Notes: generated from the letters alone by a model not told the origin. Shown: positions 15,943 to 24,681, counted from the first letter of the stretch. The stretch: DNA of 64,000 nucleotides from Streptomyces mirabilis (GCF_039503195.1 NZ_JBCJKP010000001.1:1488001-1552000); one strand, 5' to 3'. Program-made: numbers and translations.

Positions 15943-16890
15943 TCAGAACACCGACACGCCCGTCAGTGTCGTGAAGCGGTCCAGGGCCGCCACGCCCGCC
16001 ACCGAGTTGCCCCGCTCGTCCAGACCTGGGCTCCACACGCACAGGGTGCAGCGGCCTGGGACCACCGCGATGATGCCGCCGCCTACGCCACTCTTGCCGG
16101 GGAGGCCGACGCGGTAGGCGAATTCGCCCGCCGCGTCGTATGTGCCGCACGTCAGCATGACCGCGTTGACCTGCTTGGCCTGGCTCTGGGTGAGCAGTCG
16201 GGAGCCGTCGGCGCGGATGCCGTGCCGGGCCAGGAAGCTCGTGGCGAGGGCGAGGTCGGCGCAGGACGCCTCGATCGAGCACTGGCGGAAGTACTGGTCG
16301 AGGAGGACCGGCACCGGGTTGTCGATATTGCCGTACGAGGCCATGAAGTGGCCGAGGGCCGCGTTGCGGTCGCCGCGGGTGGCCTCGGAGGCGGCCACCT
16401 CCTTGTCGAAGGTGAGGTCGGCGTTGCCGCTCTCCGCACGGAGGAAGGCCAGCAGGGTGCCGGCCGCGTCGCCGGTACGGGTCTGGAGCCGGTCGGTGAC
16501 GACCAGGGCGCCCGCGTTGATGAAGGGATTGCGAGGGATGCCGTTCTCGTACTCCAGCTGCACCAGCGAGTTGAAGGGGTTGCCGGAGGGCTCGCGACCG
16601 ACGTGTTCCCACAGTTCGTCGCCCTCACGGGCGAGGTCGAGGGCGAGCGTGAAGACCTTGGTGATGGACTGCGTGGAGAACGGCTGCCGCCAGTCCCCCA
16701 CGCCGTACACCGTGCCGTCGAGCTCGGCCACGGCCATGCCGAAGCGCCGGGGGTCGCAGGCGGCCAGCGCCGGGATGTAGTCGGCGGGCCGCCCGCGGCC
16801 GGGTGTCTGCCCGATCTCGGTGGCGATGCGCTCCAGGACCGGCTGGAAGGTCGGGGACGACGGATACGACGAAGCAGCCATGATCACCAT
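15943..16890 (-). CDS. glsA: Glutaminase A
   Basis: A 315-residue serine-dependent glutaminase (beta-lactamase fold) hydrolysing L-Gln to L-Glu and ammonia. The catalytic SxxK is S75-I-T-K78 in PFSTQSITKVFTLA. Further conserved pieces are EPSGNPFNSLVQLEYENGIP, RNPFINAGALVVTD and YGNIDNPVPVLLDQYF, and the C-terminal KSGVGGGIIAV. The length is typical. Two in-frame ATGs (16890 and 16881) have no strong ribosome site. It is the most downstream of the minus-strand nitrogen genes, 33 bp after aspA, and plausibly co-transcribed with it. Confidence 0.95.
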   Translation of the reverse strand: MVIMAASSYPSSPTFQPVLERIATEIGQTPGRGRPADYIPALAACDPRRFGMAVAELDGTVYGVGDWRQPFSTQSITKVFTLALDLAREGDELWEHVGREPSGNPFNSLVQLEYENGIPRNPFINAGALVVTDRLQTRTGDAAGTLLAFLRAESGNADLTFDKEVAASEATRGDRNAALGHFMASYGNIDNPVPVLLDQYFRQCSIEASCADLALATSFLARHGIRADGSRLLTQSQAKQVNAVMLTCGTYDAAGEFAYRVGLPGKSGVGGGIIAVVPGRCTLCVWSPGLDERGNSVAGVAALDRFTTLTGVSVF

Positions 16891-16923
16891 TGTGCCGCCG
16901 GGCCGGTCCCGGTGCGCATCGGG

Positions 16924-18342
16924 TCACACCGCCTGCGGGCTGCCGCTGCCCGCGATCACCTCGGGCCGCAGCAGCGCCGCCAGCCGCTCAGCGGGCAACA
17001 GGCCCTTCTCCAGGACGAGTTCGGCGACGCCGCGCCCGGTGGCGAGGGCCTCCTTGGCGATGTCGGTGGCGGCCGTGTACCCGATGTGCGGGTTCAGGGC
17101 GGTCACCAGGCCGATGGAGTTCTCGACCGCGGCGCGCAGGACCTCCGTGTTGGCGGTGATCCCGGTGACGCAACGCTCTGCGAGGGTCAGGCAGGCGGTA
17201 CGCAGGTGGGTGAGGCTCTCGGACAGGGAGTGCAGGATGATCGGCTCGAAGGCGTTGAGCTGGAGCTGCCCCGCTTCCGCGGCCATGGTGATGGTGACGT
17301 CGTTGCCGATGACCTCGAAGGCGACCTGGTTGACGACCTCGGGGATCACCGGGTTGACCTTGCCGGGCATGATGCTCGAACCGGCCTGCACCGGCGGCAG
17401 GTTGATCTCGTTGAGGCCCGCGCGCGGCCCGGAGGACAGCAGCCGCAGGTCGTTGCAGCTCTTCGACAGCTTCACCGCGATCCGCTTGAGCACGCCGGAC
17501 ATCTGGACGAAGGCGCCGCAGTCCTGGGTGGCCTCGACCAGGTTGGCGGCGGTGACCAGGGGCAGCCCGGTGATCGCGGCGAGGTGGCGGCGGGCGGATT
17601 CCGCGTATCCGGCGGGGGCGTTGAGGCCGGTACCGATGGCCGTGGCGCCGAGGTTGATCTCGTGGATCAGCTCGACGGCCTCGGCGAGACGGCTGCGGTC
17701 CTCGTCGAGCATCACCGCGTACGCCGAGAACTCCTGCCCGAGGGTCATCGGCACCGCGTCCTGGAGCTGGGTACGCCCCATCTTCAACACGTCGCGGAAC
17801 TCGAAGGCCTTGGCGGCGAAGGCGTCCTGGAGCACGGCCATCGCCTTGAGCAGCTCGCGCACCGCGAAGACGGTGGCGACCTTGACGGCGGTGGGGTAGA
17901 CGTCGTTGGTCGACTGGCCGAGGTTGACGTCCTCGTTGGGGTGCAGGTACTGGTATTCGCCCTTGGCACGGCCGAGGAGCTCCAACGCCCGGTTGGCGAC
18001 GACCTCGTTGGCGTTCATGTTCGTCGAGGTGCCGGCGCCGCCCTGGATCACGTCGACGACGAACTGGTCGTGCAGCTTGCCGGCGCGGATCTCCCGGCAG
18101 GCCGCGACGATGGCCATGGCCTTCTCCGGTTCCAGCAGGCCGAGTTCCTCGTTGGCACGGGCGGCGGCCTCCTTGACGGCGGCCAGGGCCTCGATCAGAT
18201 GCGGGTAGGCGGAGATCGACGTTCCCGTGATGGGGAAGTTCTCGGTGGCGCGCAGGGAGTGGATGCCCCAGTACGCCTCGGCCGGGACGTCACGGTCCCC
18301 GAGCAGATCGTGTTCACTGCGGTGCGCTACGGCGACGGTCAT
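16924..18342 (-). CDS. aspA: Aspartate ammonia-lyase
   Basis: A 472-residue member of the fumarase/aspartase superfamily converting L-Asp to fumarate and ammonia. Evidence: YWGIHSLRATENFPITG near the N terminus, GGAGTSTNMNANEVVANRA, HPNEDVNLGQSTNDVYPTA and the lyase signature GSSIMPGKVNPV with the catalytic serine loop. The aspartase-type TGTSISAY and lack of fumarase-specific residues support aspartase over fumarase. ATG 18342 follows AGAGGACC. It lies 168 bp downstream of the asparaginase gene on the same strand, so asparagine could be converted to aspartate and then fumarate. An intergenic repeat sits between them. Confidence 0.92.
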   Translation of the reverse strand: MTVAVAHRSEHDLLGDRDVPAEAYWGIHSLRATENFPITGTSISAYPHLIEALAAVKEAAARANEELGLLEPEKAMAIVAACREIRAGKLHDQFVVDVIQGGAGTSTNMNANEVVANRALELLGRAKGEYQYLHPNEDVNLGQSTNDVYPTAVKVATVFAVRELLKAMAVLQDAFAAKAFEFRDVLKMGRTQLQDAVPMTLGQEFSAYAVMLDEDRSRLAEAVELIHEINLGATAIGTGLNAPAGYAESARRHLAAITGLPLVTAANLVEATQDCGAFVQMSGVLKRIAVKLSKSCNDLRLLSSGPRAGLNEINLPPVQAGSSIMPGKVNPVIPEVVNQVAFEVIGNDVTITMAAEAGQLQLNAFEPIILHSLSESLTHLRTACLTLAERCVTGITANTEVLRAAVENSIGLVTALNPHIGYTAATDIAKEALATGRGVAELVLEKGLLPAERLAALLRPEVIAGSGSPQAV

Positions 18343-18428
18343 GACTGAGCGGTCCTCTTTCGGAGGGGTGGGAGTGGGATGGGTGAGGCGGTCGGGGGCG
18401 AGCCGTTTCCGGGCCCGAGGTGCACGGG

Positions 18429-18472
18429 CCCAAGGGGCGCGGGGAACTGCGCGACCAGCCACAACGGCCCGC
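18429..18472 (+). repeat. Streptomyces intergenic repeat element, copy 2
   Basis: AAGGGGCGCGGGGAACTGCG, then CGACCAGCCACAACGGCCCGC, is the short form of the same recurring element as 15827-15900, without the central hairpin. It is on the opposite strand, in the gap between aspA and the asparaginase gene. The family assignment is from memory. Confidence 0.55.
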
Positions 18473-18510
18473 ACTCGGCGACGCACCCCCACGACCTGGT
18501 CGCACACCGC

Positions 18511-19530
18511 TCAGCCCGGGAGCGGATCGAGCGCCCGGGCGGGGCGAAGCCCGCCCACCACGGCACCGCCTCCGAGCAACGGCACGGCGCCGAACTCCGC
18601 AAGCAACGCCGGGGCGACCCCCGCGCGCGCCAGCGCCGCCGCGGCCACCGGCCCACGCGCCCGGTCCGCACCGTCGGCGATCTTCACGGCGACGGCCCGG
18701 CCGTCGGGCAGCGCGGCCATCTGGACGCCCTCGAAGCCGTCCTTGGTGAGCAGTCCCGGAACGGCCCGCATCAGCGCCGCGACATCGCGGCCGGAGCCGG
18801 ACGCCATCTCGGCGTGCTCGCGCATCGCGTCGGCGACCCGCGCCTCGGGGGTGCCGGCCGGTGCGGTGGTGATCCGGGCGGCGGCGCGGGCGAGCCCGTG
18901 CAGCGAGACGGAGAAGAGGGGCGCGCCACAACCGTCGACGGTGACCTGGGCGATCGCCTGCCCCGTGAGGTCCTCGACGATCTCCGCGACGGCCTGCTGG
19001 AGGGGGTGACCCGGGTCAAGGTAGTCGTCGAGGGACCAGCCGTTGAGCCGGGCGGTCATCAGCATGGCGGCGTGTTTGCCGGAACAGTTCTGCGCGAGCC
19101 GGGACGGCAGCCGCCCCTCGCGGATCCAGGCGTCCCGCACGACCGGGTCGTACGGCAGGTCGGGCACGTTGCGCAGGTCGTCCTCGGTGACTCCGGCCAG
19201 TTCCAGGATCCGCCGGGTCCCGGCCAGGTGCCGCTCCTCGCCCGAGTGACTGGCCGCGGCCAGCGCGAGCAGTTCGCCGTCCAGCGGCAGTCCCGCCCGC
19301 AGCATCGCCACCGCCTGGACGGGCTTGAGTGCCGAGCGCGGGTGGAACGCGGCCTCGATGTCGCCGATCTGGAGGTCGACGCCGCCGTCGGCGGCCAGTA
19401 CGACCACCGAGCCGTAGTGGATGCCTTCGACGACTCCACCGCGGACGAGGTGGGCGACGGGGGCGTGCAGGGGTTCGCGGATCACCGGGGCGGCGGCGAT
19501 CGAGGCGGCGTACGTCATGCTCGTGCTCAC
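18511..19530 (-). CDS. Asparaginase II-family L-asparaginase
   Basis: A 339-residue protein of the rhizobial-type asparaginase II family, unrelated to the bacterial type I/II enzymes. Diagnostic segments are [52 protein letters not shown] (Ser, His and Lys of this family), [14 protein letters not shown] and [15 protein letters not shown], and [20 protein letters not shown]. The conserved CSGKH cysteine and lysine are present. The GTG start overlaps the permease stop (GTGA), so it is translationally coupled to the transporter. The product, aspartate, is the substrate of AspA downstream. Confidence 0.9.
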   Translation of the reverse strand: MSTSMTYAASIAAAPVIREPLHAPVAHLVRGGVVEGIHYGSVVVLAADGGVDLQIGDIEAAFHPRSALKPVQAVAMLRAGLPLDGELLALAAASHSGEERHLAGTRRILELAGVTEDDLRNVPDLPYDPVVRDAWIREGRLPSRLAQNCSGKHAAMLMTARLNGWSLDDYLDPGHPLQQAVAEIVEDLTGQAIAQVTVDGCGAPLFSVSLHGLARAAARITTAPAGTPEARVADAMREHAEMASGSGRDVAALMRAVPGLLTKDGFEGVQMAALPDGRAVAVKIADGADRARGPVAAAALARAGVAPALLAEFGAVPLLGGGAVVGGLRPARALDPLPG

Positions 19531-20975
19531 GCGTCCACTCCGTCACGGATGCCGGAGACCCGGCGGCGCACCCCGTACCACCCGGCGACCAGCGCCACGG
19601 CGATCAGCGGCAGACACAGCACGGTGGTGCGCCCCGCTCCCCCGTCGGCGTACATCAGGACGAGGACGGACACGAGGAAGCCGATCGTCACGAGCTCGGT
19701 CCACGGCGAGCCGGGCAGGCGGTAGCTCGGCCGGGTCAGCTCGCCGCGCTGGGTCTTCCGCCAGAACAGCACATGGCAGAGCATGATCATGCCCCAGGTG
19801 GCGAGGATACCGATGGCGGCGAAGTTCAGGACGATCTCGAAGGCGTCGGCGGGGACCACGAAGTTGAGGCCGACACCGAGGACGCAGATCCCGCTGGTGA
19901 GCAGGATGCCGCCGTACGGGACCTGGCTGCGGCTCATCACGCCGGTGAACCTGGGAGCGGAGCCCGACATCGCCATGGAGCGCAGGATGCGGCCGGTGGA
20001 GTAGAGGCCGGAGTTGAGGGACGACATGGCCGCGGTGAGCACGACCAGGTTCATCACGCCGCCCGCCGCCGGGATTCCGATGTTCGACAGGACGGTCACG
20101 AAGGGGCTCTGGCCCGCGCTGTACTTGTTCCAGGGCAGCAGCATCGAGAGCAGGACGACCGAACCGACGTAGAACAGGCCGACACGCCACATGATCGAGT
20201 TGATCGCCTTCGGCATGATCTTCTCGGGGTTCTCCGTCTCGCCCGCCGCGACACCGACCAGCTCGACGGAGGCGTAGGCGAAGACGACGCCCTGGATGAT
20301 CAGCAGCATCGGCAGCAGGCCGTTGGGGAAGATTCCGCCGTTGTCGGTGATCAGGGACGGGCCGGGGGTGGTGCCGTCGACGGGGTGCTGGGTGACCAGC
20401 AGGAAGATGCCGATGAGCATGAAGACGACGAGCGCGCTCACCTTGATGATCGCGAACCAGAACTCCAGTTCGCCGAACATGCGTACGGATATCAGGTTCA
20501 CCGTGAGGACGACGGCGAGCGCGACGAGCGCGATCACCCACTGCGGGATGTCGGAGAACATGCCCCAGTAGTGGGTGTAGACGGCCACGGCGGTGATGTC
20601 GGCGATACCGGTGGTGGCCCAGTTCAGGAAGTACATCCAGCCGGCGACGTACGCGCCCTTCTCCCCCAGGAACTCCCGGGCGTACGACACGAAGGCGCCG
20701 GAGGACGGCCGGTACAGGACGAGTTCGCCGAGCGCGCGCACGACGAGGAAGGCGAAGACGCCGCACACCGCGTACGCCACGAAGAGGGAGGGGCCGGCGT
20801 CGGCCAGCCGGCCGCCCGCGCCGAGGAACAGGCCGGTGCCGATGGCACCGCCGATGGCGATCATGTTGACGTGCCGGGACTTCAGCGACTTGCTGTAACC
20901 CGCGTCTCCGGCGTCGACGTGCGCGGCCGGTTTGCCTGCCGATGTGGCCTCGTCTTTGAGGGACTGCTCGCTCAC
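19527..20975 (-). CDS. ansP: Amino-acid permease of the AAT family, probable L-asparagine permease
   Basis: A 482-residue APC-superfamily transporter with 12 predicted membrane helices. It has the AAT signature [20 protein letters not shown] and then [19 protein letters not shown] at helix 1, [19 protein letters not shown], and [18 protein letters not shown] in the later half. The context decides the substrate: it is coupled by GTGA overlaps to a FadR-type regulator upstream and an asparaginase downstream, pointing to asparagine uptake. GabP/AnsP-type paralogues cannot be separated by sequence alone, so the symbol is a contextual call. Confidence 0.8.
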   Translation of the reverse strand: MSEQSLKDEATSAGKPAAHVDAGDAGYSKSLKSRHVNMIAIGGAIGTGLFLGAGGRLADAGPSLFVAYAVCGVFAFLVVRALGELVLYRPSSGAFVSYAREFLGEKGAYVAGWMYFLNWATTGIADITAVAVYTHYWGMFSDIPQWVIALVALAVVLTVNLISVRMFGELEFWFAIIKVSALVVFMLIGIFLLVTQHPVDGTTPGPSLITDNGGIFPNGLLPMLLIIQGVVFAYASVELVGVAAGETENPEKIMPKAINSIMWRVGLFYVGSVVLLSMLLPWNKYSAGQSPFVTVLSNIGIPAAGGVMNLVVLTAAMSSLNSGLYSTGRILRSMAMSGSAPRFTGVMSRSQVPYGGILLTSGICVLGVGLNFVVPADAFEIVLNFAAIGILATWGMIMLCHVLFWRKTQRGELTRPSYRLPGSPWTELVTIGFLVSVLVLMYADGGAGRTTVLCLPLIAVALVAGWYGVRRRVSGIRDGVDA

Positions 20976-21703
20976 GCCTCGGGTCCGCCTTCCGTGGGGA
21001 TGTCCGTACGCGCGGGGCGCACGATGTCGGTGAGGGTGGTCTCCACGCGGTCGAGGTGATGGGACATCGCCTCCACCGCGTCGTGTTCACTGCCGTCGAT
21101 CAGCGCTTCGACGATCGCCCGGTGCTCACGGTTGGACTGTTCGCGCCGCCCGCCGAGCTCGTTGAGGAAGGCGGACTGGCGGGCCAGAGCGTCCCGGATC
21201 TCTTCGATCACCCTGCGGAAGACCGGGTTCTGCGAGGCCTCGGCGACCGCGATGTGGAAGATCGTGTCCATCGCGACCCACGCCGTGGTGTCGGTCTCCC
21301 GCTCCATCCGGTCCAGCAGATGGGCCAGGTGGTCGAGGTTCTCCGGGGTGCGGCGCACCGCCGCGTAACCGGCGACCGGGATCTCGACGTGGCGGCGCAC
21401 CTCGAGCAGGTCGCTGGCCGCGTAGTCGCCGAAGGTGGGGTCCTCGACCGTGTTGGCGACCACAAAGGTGCCCTTGCCCGTACGGGACACGGTCAGGCCC
21501 ATCACCTGCAGGGCCCGCAGCGCCTCGCGGAGCACCGGCCGGCTGACCTCCAGGCGGCGGCACAGCTCGGCCTCGGAGGGGAGCTTGTCACCGATGGCGT
21601 ATTCGCCGCGCTCGATGGCGCTGCGAAGGTGGGTGAGCACCGCTTCCATGGCGCTGACGCGCCGCGGTACCGATCCACCTGTCTGGCTGTCTGACAGGTT
21701 CAC
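20972..21703 (-). CDS. GntR-family regulator, FadR subfamily (FCD domain)
   Basis: A 243-residue regulator. The N-terminal winged helix (about 18-85) reads [20 protein letters not shown] and [20 protein letters not shown]; the all-helical FCD domain follows ([49 protein letters not shown]). The metal/ligand pattern Asp...His...His typical of FCD proteins is visible (DTIFH, REHRAI, SHHLDR). It is first in the permease-asparaginase operon, with a GTGA overlap, and probably controls it in response to an amino acid or dicarboxylate. The palindrome at 21687-21697 lies in its own first codons and is a candidate operator. Confidence 0.9.
   Translation of the reverse strand: MNLSDSQTGGSVPRRVSAMEAVLTHLRSAIERGEYAIGDKLPSEAELCRRLEVSRPVLREALRALQVMGLTVSRTGKGTFVVANTVEDPTFGDYAASDLLEVRRHVEIPVAGYAAVRRTPENLDHLAHLLDRMERETDTTAWVAMDTIFHIAVAEASQNPVFRRVIEEIRDALARQSAFLNELGGRREQSNREHRAIVEALIDGSEHDAVEAMSHHLDRVETTLTDIVRPARTDIPTEGGPEA
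21678..21698. promoter_or_regulatory. Candidate operator CTGTCTGACAG for the FadR-type regulator
   Basis: CTGTCTGACAG (21687-21697) is a perfect 5-1-5 palindrome with the GTC-N-GAC core seen in FadR-subfamily operators (such as TGGTCNGACCA). An extra half site CCTGTC lies at 21678, so the whole forms a CCTGTC...GACAGG inverted repeat. It overlaps the first codons of the regulator gene, which would suit autorepression. Confidence 0.5.
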
Positions 21704-21760
21704 GGGGGTGATCCTGCGGGTGACAAGAGGGGGCTGTCAAGGGGAGTGAAAAGAAACATT

Positions 21761-21800
21761 CAGGGGGCGCGAAGCCTGTAAACCGGCTTCGCACCCCCTG
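21761..21800 (-). terminator. Rho-independent-like terminator of uppP
   Basis: A 16-bp stem with a single mismatch and 8-base loop: arm CAGGGGGCGCGAAGCC pairs with GGCTTCGCACCCCCTG. It lies 20 bp after the uppP stop codon and separates that gene from the nitrogen operon. Confidence 0.75.
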
Positions 21801-21819
21801 TGAGCTGCTGTTTCCGCGA

Positions 21820-22656
21820 TCAGCTGGCGAGGGTCCCGCTCGCCAGCAGCCCGAACAGTGCCAGACCGATCACGATCCGGTAGATCACGAAGGCGTTGAA
21901 GGAGTGCTTGGCGACGAACTTCAGCAGCCAGGCGATCGACCCGTAGGCGACGACGAAGGAGACGATCGTGCCGACGGCGAGCGGCGCGGCGCCCACCCCC
22001 GTACCCAGGGCGTCCTTGAGCTCGTACAGACCGGCGCCGGTGAGGGCGGGGATGCCGAGGAAGAAGGAGAGCCGGGTGGCGGCGACCCGATCCAGGTCCA
22101 GGATCAGCGCGGTCGACATCGTGGCGCCGGAGCGCGAGAAGCCCGGGAAGAGCAGCGCGAGGATCTGCGAACAACCGACCAGCATCGCGTCCTTGAAGGA
22201 CGTGTCGTCCTCACCGCGCTTGTGGCGTCCCATCTGGTCCGCCGCCCACATCACACCACTGCCGACGATCAGCGAGCCCGCGACCACCCACAGGGAGCCG
22301 AGCGCCCCGTCGATGAGCGGCTTGGCGGCGAGGCCCACGATCACGATCGGGACGGTGGCGTAGATGACCCACCAGGCGAACTTGTAGTCGTGGTGCTGCC
22401 GCTCCTCGCGGTTGCGCAGCCCCCGGCCCCACGCGGAGACGATCCGCACGATGTCCTTGAAGAAGTACACCAGTACGGCGGCGATCGCGCCGACCTGGAT
22501 GACCGCCGAGAACCCGACGACGGCCTTGTCGTCGACCGGGATGTTCATCAGCCCCTCGGTGATCTTGAGGTGGCCGGTGGAGGAGACGGGGAGGAACTCG
22601 GTCACTCCCTCGACGACTCCGAGGACGACGGCCTGACCGACGTTGATGACGCTCAT
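21820..22656 (-). CDS. uppP: Undecaprenyl-diphosphatase
   Basis: A 278-residue BacA/UppP integral membrane phosphatase that recycles the cell-wall lipid carrier by dephosphorylating undecaprenyl diphosphate. The two active-site regions are intact: EGVTEFLPVSSTGHLKI (Glu-rich first motif) and LLFPGFSRSGATMSTAL (PGxSRSGxT motif with catalytic Ser/Arg). Eight hydrophobic segments fit the family. The ATG at 22656 follows a short A/T-poor leader; direct GACAGT repeats lie just upstream (22704-22722). It forms a single-gene unit closed by the hairpin at 21761-21800. Confidence 0.95.
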   Translation of the reverse strand: MSVINVGQAVVLGVVEGVTEFLPVSSTGHLKITEGLMNIPVDDKAVVGFSAVIQVGAIAAVLVYFFKDIVRIVSAWGRGLRNREERQHHDYKFAWWVIYATVPIVIVGLAAKPLIDGALGSLWVVAGSLIVGSGVMWAADQMGRHKRGEDDTSFKDAMLVGCSQILALLFPGFSRSGATMSTALILDLDRVAATRLSFFLGIPALTGAGLYELKDALGTGVGAAPLAVGTIVSFVVAYGSIAWLLKFVAKHSFNAFVIYRIVIGLALFGLLASGTLAS

Positions 22657-22703
22657 GGGATCCAGTTCTAGGTCTGAGGGGTTGATGATGAGGAAGGTTG
22701 GTC

Positions 22704-22722
22704 GACAGTGCTGTAGACAGTC
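22704..22722. promoter_or_regulatory. Direct GACAGT repeats upstream of uppP
   Basis: GACAGT occurs at 22704 and again at 22716 (12-bp period), with CTGT in between forming a CTGTaGACAG near-palindrome. It lies 48 bp upstream of the uppP start. The resemblance to the CTGTCTGACAG site at 21687 is noted but no factor can be named. Confidence 0.25.
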
Positions 22723-22749
22723 TTACTATGCGCGAGTGACGTCCGATGC

Positions 22750-23124
22750 CTAGGCCCACAACGCCTGGGCGAACGAGACACCCGCGAACGCCGCGCCGAG
22801 CCCGGCCGTCACGCTCACGAGCACGTTGGCCGCAGCGTAGAACCCCGCGCCGGTCTCGGTCAGCCGTAGTGTCTCGTACGAGAACGTCGAGTATGTGGTC
22901 AGCGCCCCGCACAGGCCGGTCCCGAGGAACAGCTGAAGGTGGGACCCCGCGGTCCCCGCGGCGACCGCGCCGGTCAGCAGGCCGAGAACCAGACAGCCGA
23001 CGACGTTGACCGCGAAGGTGCCCCAGGGGAAGACGGTGTCGTGCCTGGTCTGCACCGCACGGTCGGTCAGATAGCGCAGGGGCGCGCCGACCATTCCGCC
23101 GACGATCACCAGCAGCCAGTTCAC
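22750..23124 (-). CDS. crcB: Fluoride channel/exporter CrcB (Fluc), second subunit
   Basis: A 124-residue four-helix Fluc protein that exports fluoride as a dual-topology dimer or paired heterodimer. Typical motifs: GGMVGAPLRYLTDRAVQ (GGxxGAxxRY), FPWGTFAVNVVGCLVLGLL (PxGTxxVNxxG) and GLCGALTTYSTFSYET (GxxGxxTTFSTF with the Phe-box). The GTG start lies 2 bp after the DUF190 stop. Actinobacteria frequently encode two complementary CrcB subunits, here flanking DUF190. Confidence 0.95.
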   Translation of the reverse strand: MNWLLVIVGGMVGAPLRYLTDRAVQTRHDTVFPWGTFAVNVVGCLVLGLLTGAVAAGTAGSHLQLFLGTGLCGALTTYSTFSYETLRLTETGAGFYAAANVLVSVTAGLGAAFAGVSFAQALWA

Positions 23125-23126
23125 AA

Positions 23127-23501
23127 CTACCTCTTACCTTTCTTGCCCGTTTTGTCGGATTCGCCGTCACGTCCCGCATACCGGATGACTTCGCAGTCGT
23201 CGAGGATCACCAGCCCCTCGCCGACGAGTTCGTCGAGCTGGGGCAGGAAGGCACGGACGCGGTCCTCGGTGTCCACGATGACGATCGCCACCGGCAGGTC
23301 CTCGCTCAGCGACAACAGCCGCGAGGTGTGGATCAGCGAGGAGGCGCCGAAGCCCTCGATGCCACGGAAGACGCTCGCGCCGGCCAGTCCCGCCGCGTGG
23401 GCGCGGTGCACGATCTCCGTGTACAGCGGCTTGTGGTGCCAGACGTCGTTCTCGCCGATGAAGATCGTCACCCGTAGGGCGCTGCCCGTCAGCCGTGTCA
23501 T
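23127..23501 (-). CDS. DUF190-family protein of the fluoride operon
   Basis: A 124-residue DUF190 protein, with [35 protein letters not shown] and [19 protein letters not shown]. The family has a ferredoxin-like, PII-resembling fold and commonly sits beside crcB; a regulatory role is suspected but unproven. The ATG is preceded by AAGGAGG and overlaps the upstream crcB stop (ATGA). The last 12 residues are Lys-rich (DKTGKKGKR), which is unusual against the acidic surroundings. Confidence 0.9.
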   Translation of the reverse strand: MTRLTGSALRVTIFIGENDVWHHKPLYTEIVHRAHAAGLAGASVFRGIEGFGASSLIHTSRLLSLSEDLPVAIVIVDTEDRVRAFLPQLDELVGEGLVILDDCEVIRYAGRDGESDKTGKKGKR

Positions 23502-23974
23502 CGCTGCCTCCTTACCAGGGCGCGGCGGGTCGCGGTCACCGCGAGCCACACCGCCGTGAGCGCCGCGCACAAGGTCGCGGCGAGATAGGCGAGGCCGGTT
23601 CCGGGGTGGCCCGAGTCGACCAGTTTCCGGATGTCCACGGCGTACGTCGAAAAGGTGGTGAACCCTCCCAGCACACCGGTGCCGAAGAAGGGCCGCACGA
23701 GTCGGTGGGCCGCCCACACATCCGTGATGACGACCATGAAGACGCCGATCACCGCACAGCCGATGACGTTGACCCAGAACGTGGTCCAGGGGAACCCGCC
23801 CGTCTCCACGGGCCACAGCCGCGCGGCCCCGTACCGGGCGGTGGCGCCGATGGCTCCGCCGAGCGAGACCATCGCCACGACCGGAGCCTGGCCGTGCCAG
23901 GGGGACGCGGGCCGCGGGGTCGGCCGTGCGGGGGCACCCGGCTCGTCGACGCGCTCGGGATGCGGGACTGTCAT
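23498..23974 (-). CDS. crcB: Fluoride channel/exporter CrcB (Fluc), first subunit
   Basis: A 158-residue Fluc protein: about 30 Pro-rich N-terminal residues, then four helices with [38 protein letters not shown] and [20 protein letters not shown]. The glycine and Phe-box residues are intact. ATG 23974 follows AGGAGAAG. It is first in a three-gene coupled operon (crcB, DUF190, crcB) and is preceded by a probable fluoride riboswitch, consistent with induction by fluoride. Confidence 0.95.
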   Translation of the reverse strand: MTVPHPERVDEPGAPARPTPRPASPWHGQAPVVAMVSLGGAIGATARYGAARLWPVETGGFPWTTFWVNVIGCAVIGVFMVVITDVWAAHRLVRPFFGTGVLGGFTTFSTYAVDIRKLVDSGHPGTGLAYLAATLCAALTAVWLAVTATRRALVRRQR

Positions 23975-23983
23975 GACGTACTT

Positions 23984-24090
23984 CTCCTACTCGCCGGGCC
24001 CGGGCCCCCGGGCACACCTCATCGCAAGTAGGGACCGTTGGCGGCATCAGCGCCGCGGTTCGGGTACGGCGGGCCCCACCGCCGCGCCGC
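23984..24090 (-). promoter_or_regulatory. Probable fluoride (crcB) riboswitch with RBS-sequestering helix
   Basis: On the minus strand the leader contains GGCGGUGGGGCCCGCC, then GAACCGC, then GCUGAUGCC, in the order of the crcB-motif consensus. GGCG(A/G)UGrGGCCCGCC closely resembles the Thermotoga fluoride riboswitch, and GGUGG can form the pseudoknot with the CCGCC after CUGAUG. The P3 stem is unusually short, the main departure. Downstream, CCUACUUGC (24032-24024) can pair with GCGAGUAGG (23994-23986), which includes part of the crcB ribosome site at 23988-23984, suggesting translational control. The position directly before crcB makes the call much stronger. Confidence 0.65.
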
Positions 24091-24200
24091 GACACATGAT
24101 CGCGGCCGCTGAACAGGGTAACGCCGACCCCATCGCCCTCGCACACTCGACCGGGGCACGCGGCGCCCCCGCCGCCCCTCCCACGCTTCCTCTCCCCGCC

Positions 24201-24485
24201 CTACCAGCCCTTCTCGAACAGGGAGCGGACCTCCGCGATGCGGTACTCGTCGCGGCGGTAGAGCGTGCGTCGCCCGATCTTCCTCGCGCGCAGCAGCCCG
24301 ACCCCGACGAGGAGATCGAGGTGGGTGCGGGCGACGGCGTGGCTCACGCCGAGCTTGGTGGCGAGGGTGGCCGCGTCGACGCCGTCGAGGAGAGAGCCGT
24401 GGCGCTCGGGCGGGAAGTGCGCGGCGGGGTCCCGCAGCCACTCCAGGATGTCCAGCCGTTGCCCGCCGACGGGAACCCTCAGCAT
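24201..24485 (-). CDS. Small winged-helix (ArsR-like) regulator
   Basis: A 94-residue single-domain DNA-binding protein. The helix-turn-helix is in ATLATKLGVSHAVARTHLDL and the wing in ARKIGRRTLYRRDEYRI. No metal-binding cysteines are present, unlike classical ArsR sensors. ATG 24485 follows a GGGGGG-A run. It is transcribed toward the fluoride operon but 226 bp and the riboswitch separate them, so it is probably independent. Target unknown. Confidence 0.75.
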   Translation of the reverse strand: MLRVPVGGQRLDILEWLRDPAAHFPPERHGSLLDGVDAATLATKLGVSHAVARTHLDLLVGVGLLRARKIGRRTLYRRDEYRIAEVRSLFEKGW

Positions 24486-24602
24486 CTCGTCCCCCCTGCT
24501 CTTCGTGATGGTGGCGCTGTGTCACCACTGTCCCGCAGCCCGGAGCGACCCGCACGGGACTTCCACGCCTGCGCGCGGCCCGAAAGTCCCTGGACGACCA
24601 CA

Positions 24603-24632
24603 AGGGCCCGGCCGCCGCGGCAGCCGGGCCCT
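24603..24632 (-). terminator. Perfect 10-bp stem hairpin after the galactanase gene
   Basis: AGGGCCCGGC and GCCGGGCCCT pair perfectly around a 10-base loop, about 45 bp beyond the GH53 stop codon on the minus strand. It is the likely end of the galactanase transcript. Confidence 0.65.
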
Positions 24633-24649
24633 CATGTCATCGACGGTGA

Positions 24650-24681
24650 CTGATCAGGCCGCTGATCAGGTGGCTGATCAG
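24650..24681 (-). repeat. Three CTGATCAG repeats at 12-bp spacing over the galactanase stop
   Basis: The 8-bp palindrome CTGATCAG occurs at 24650, 24662 and 24674, exactly 12 bp apart. The GH53 stop codon TGA (24680-24678) is inside the third copy. Because the unit is 12 bp, each copy presents a TGA in the same frame, giving three in-frame stops in tandem. Confidence 0.85.

Noticed and set aside
15721..18348. An 875-codon plus-strand frame over glutaminase and aspartase
   Set aside because: Antisense shadow of two well-conserved enzymes.
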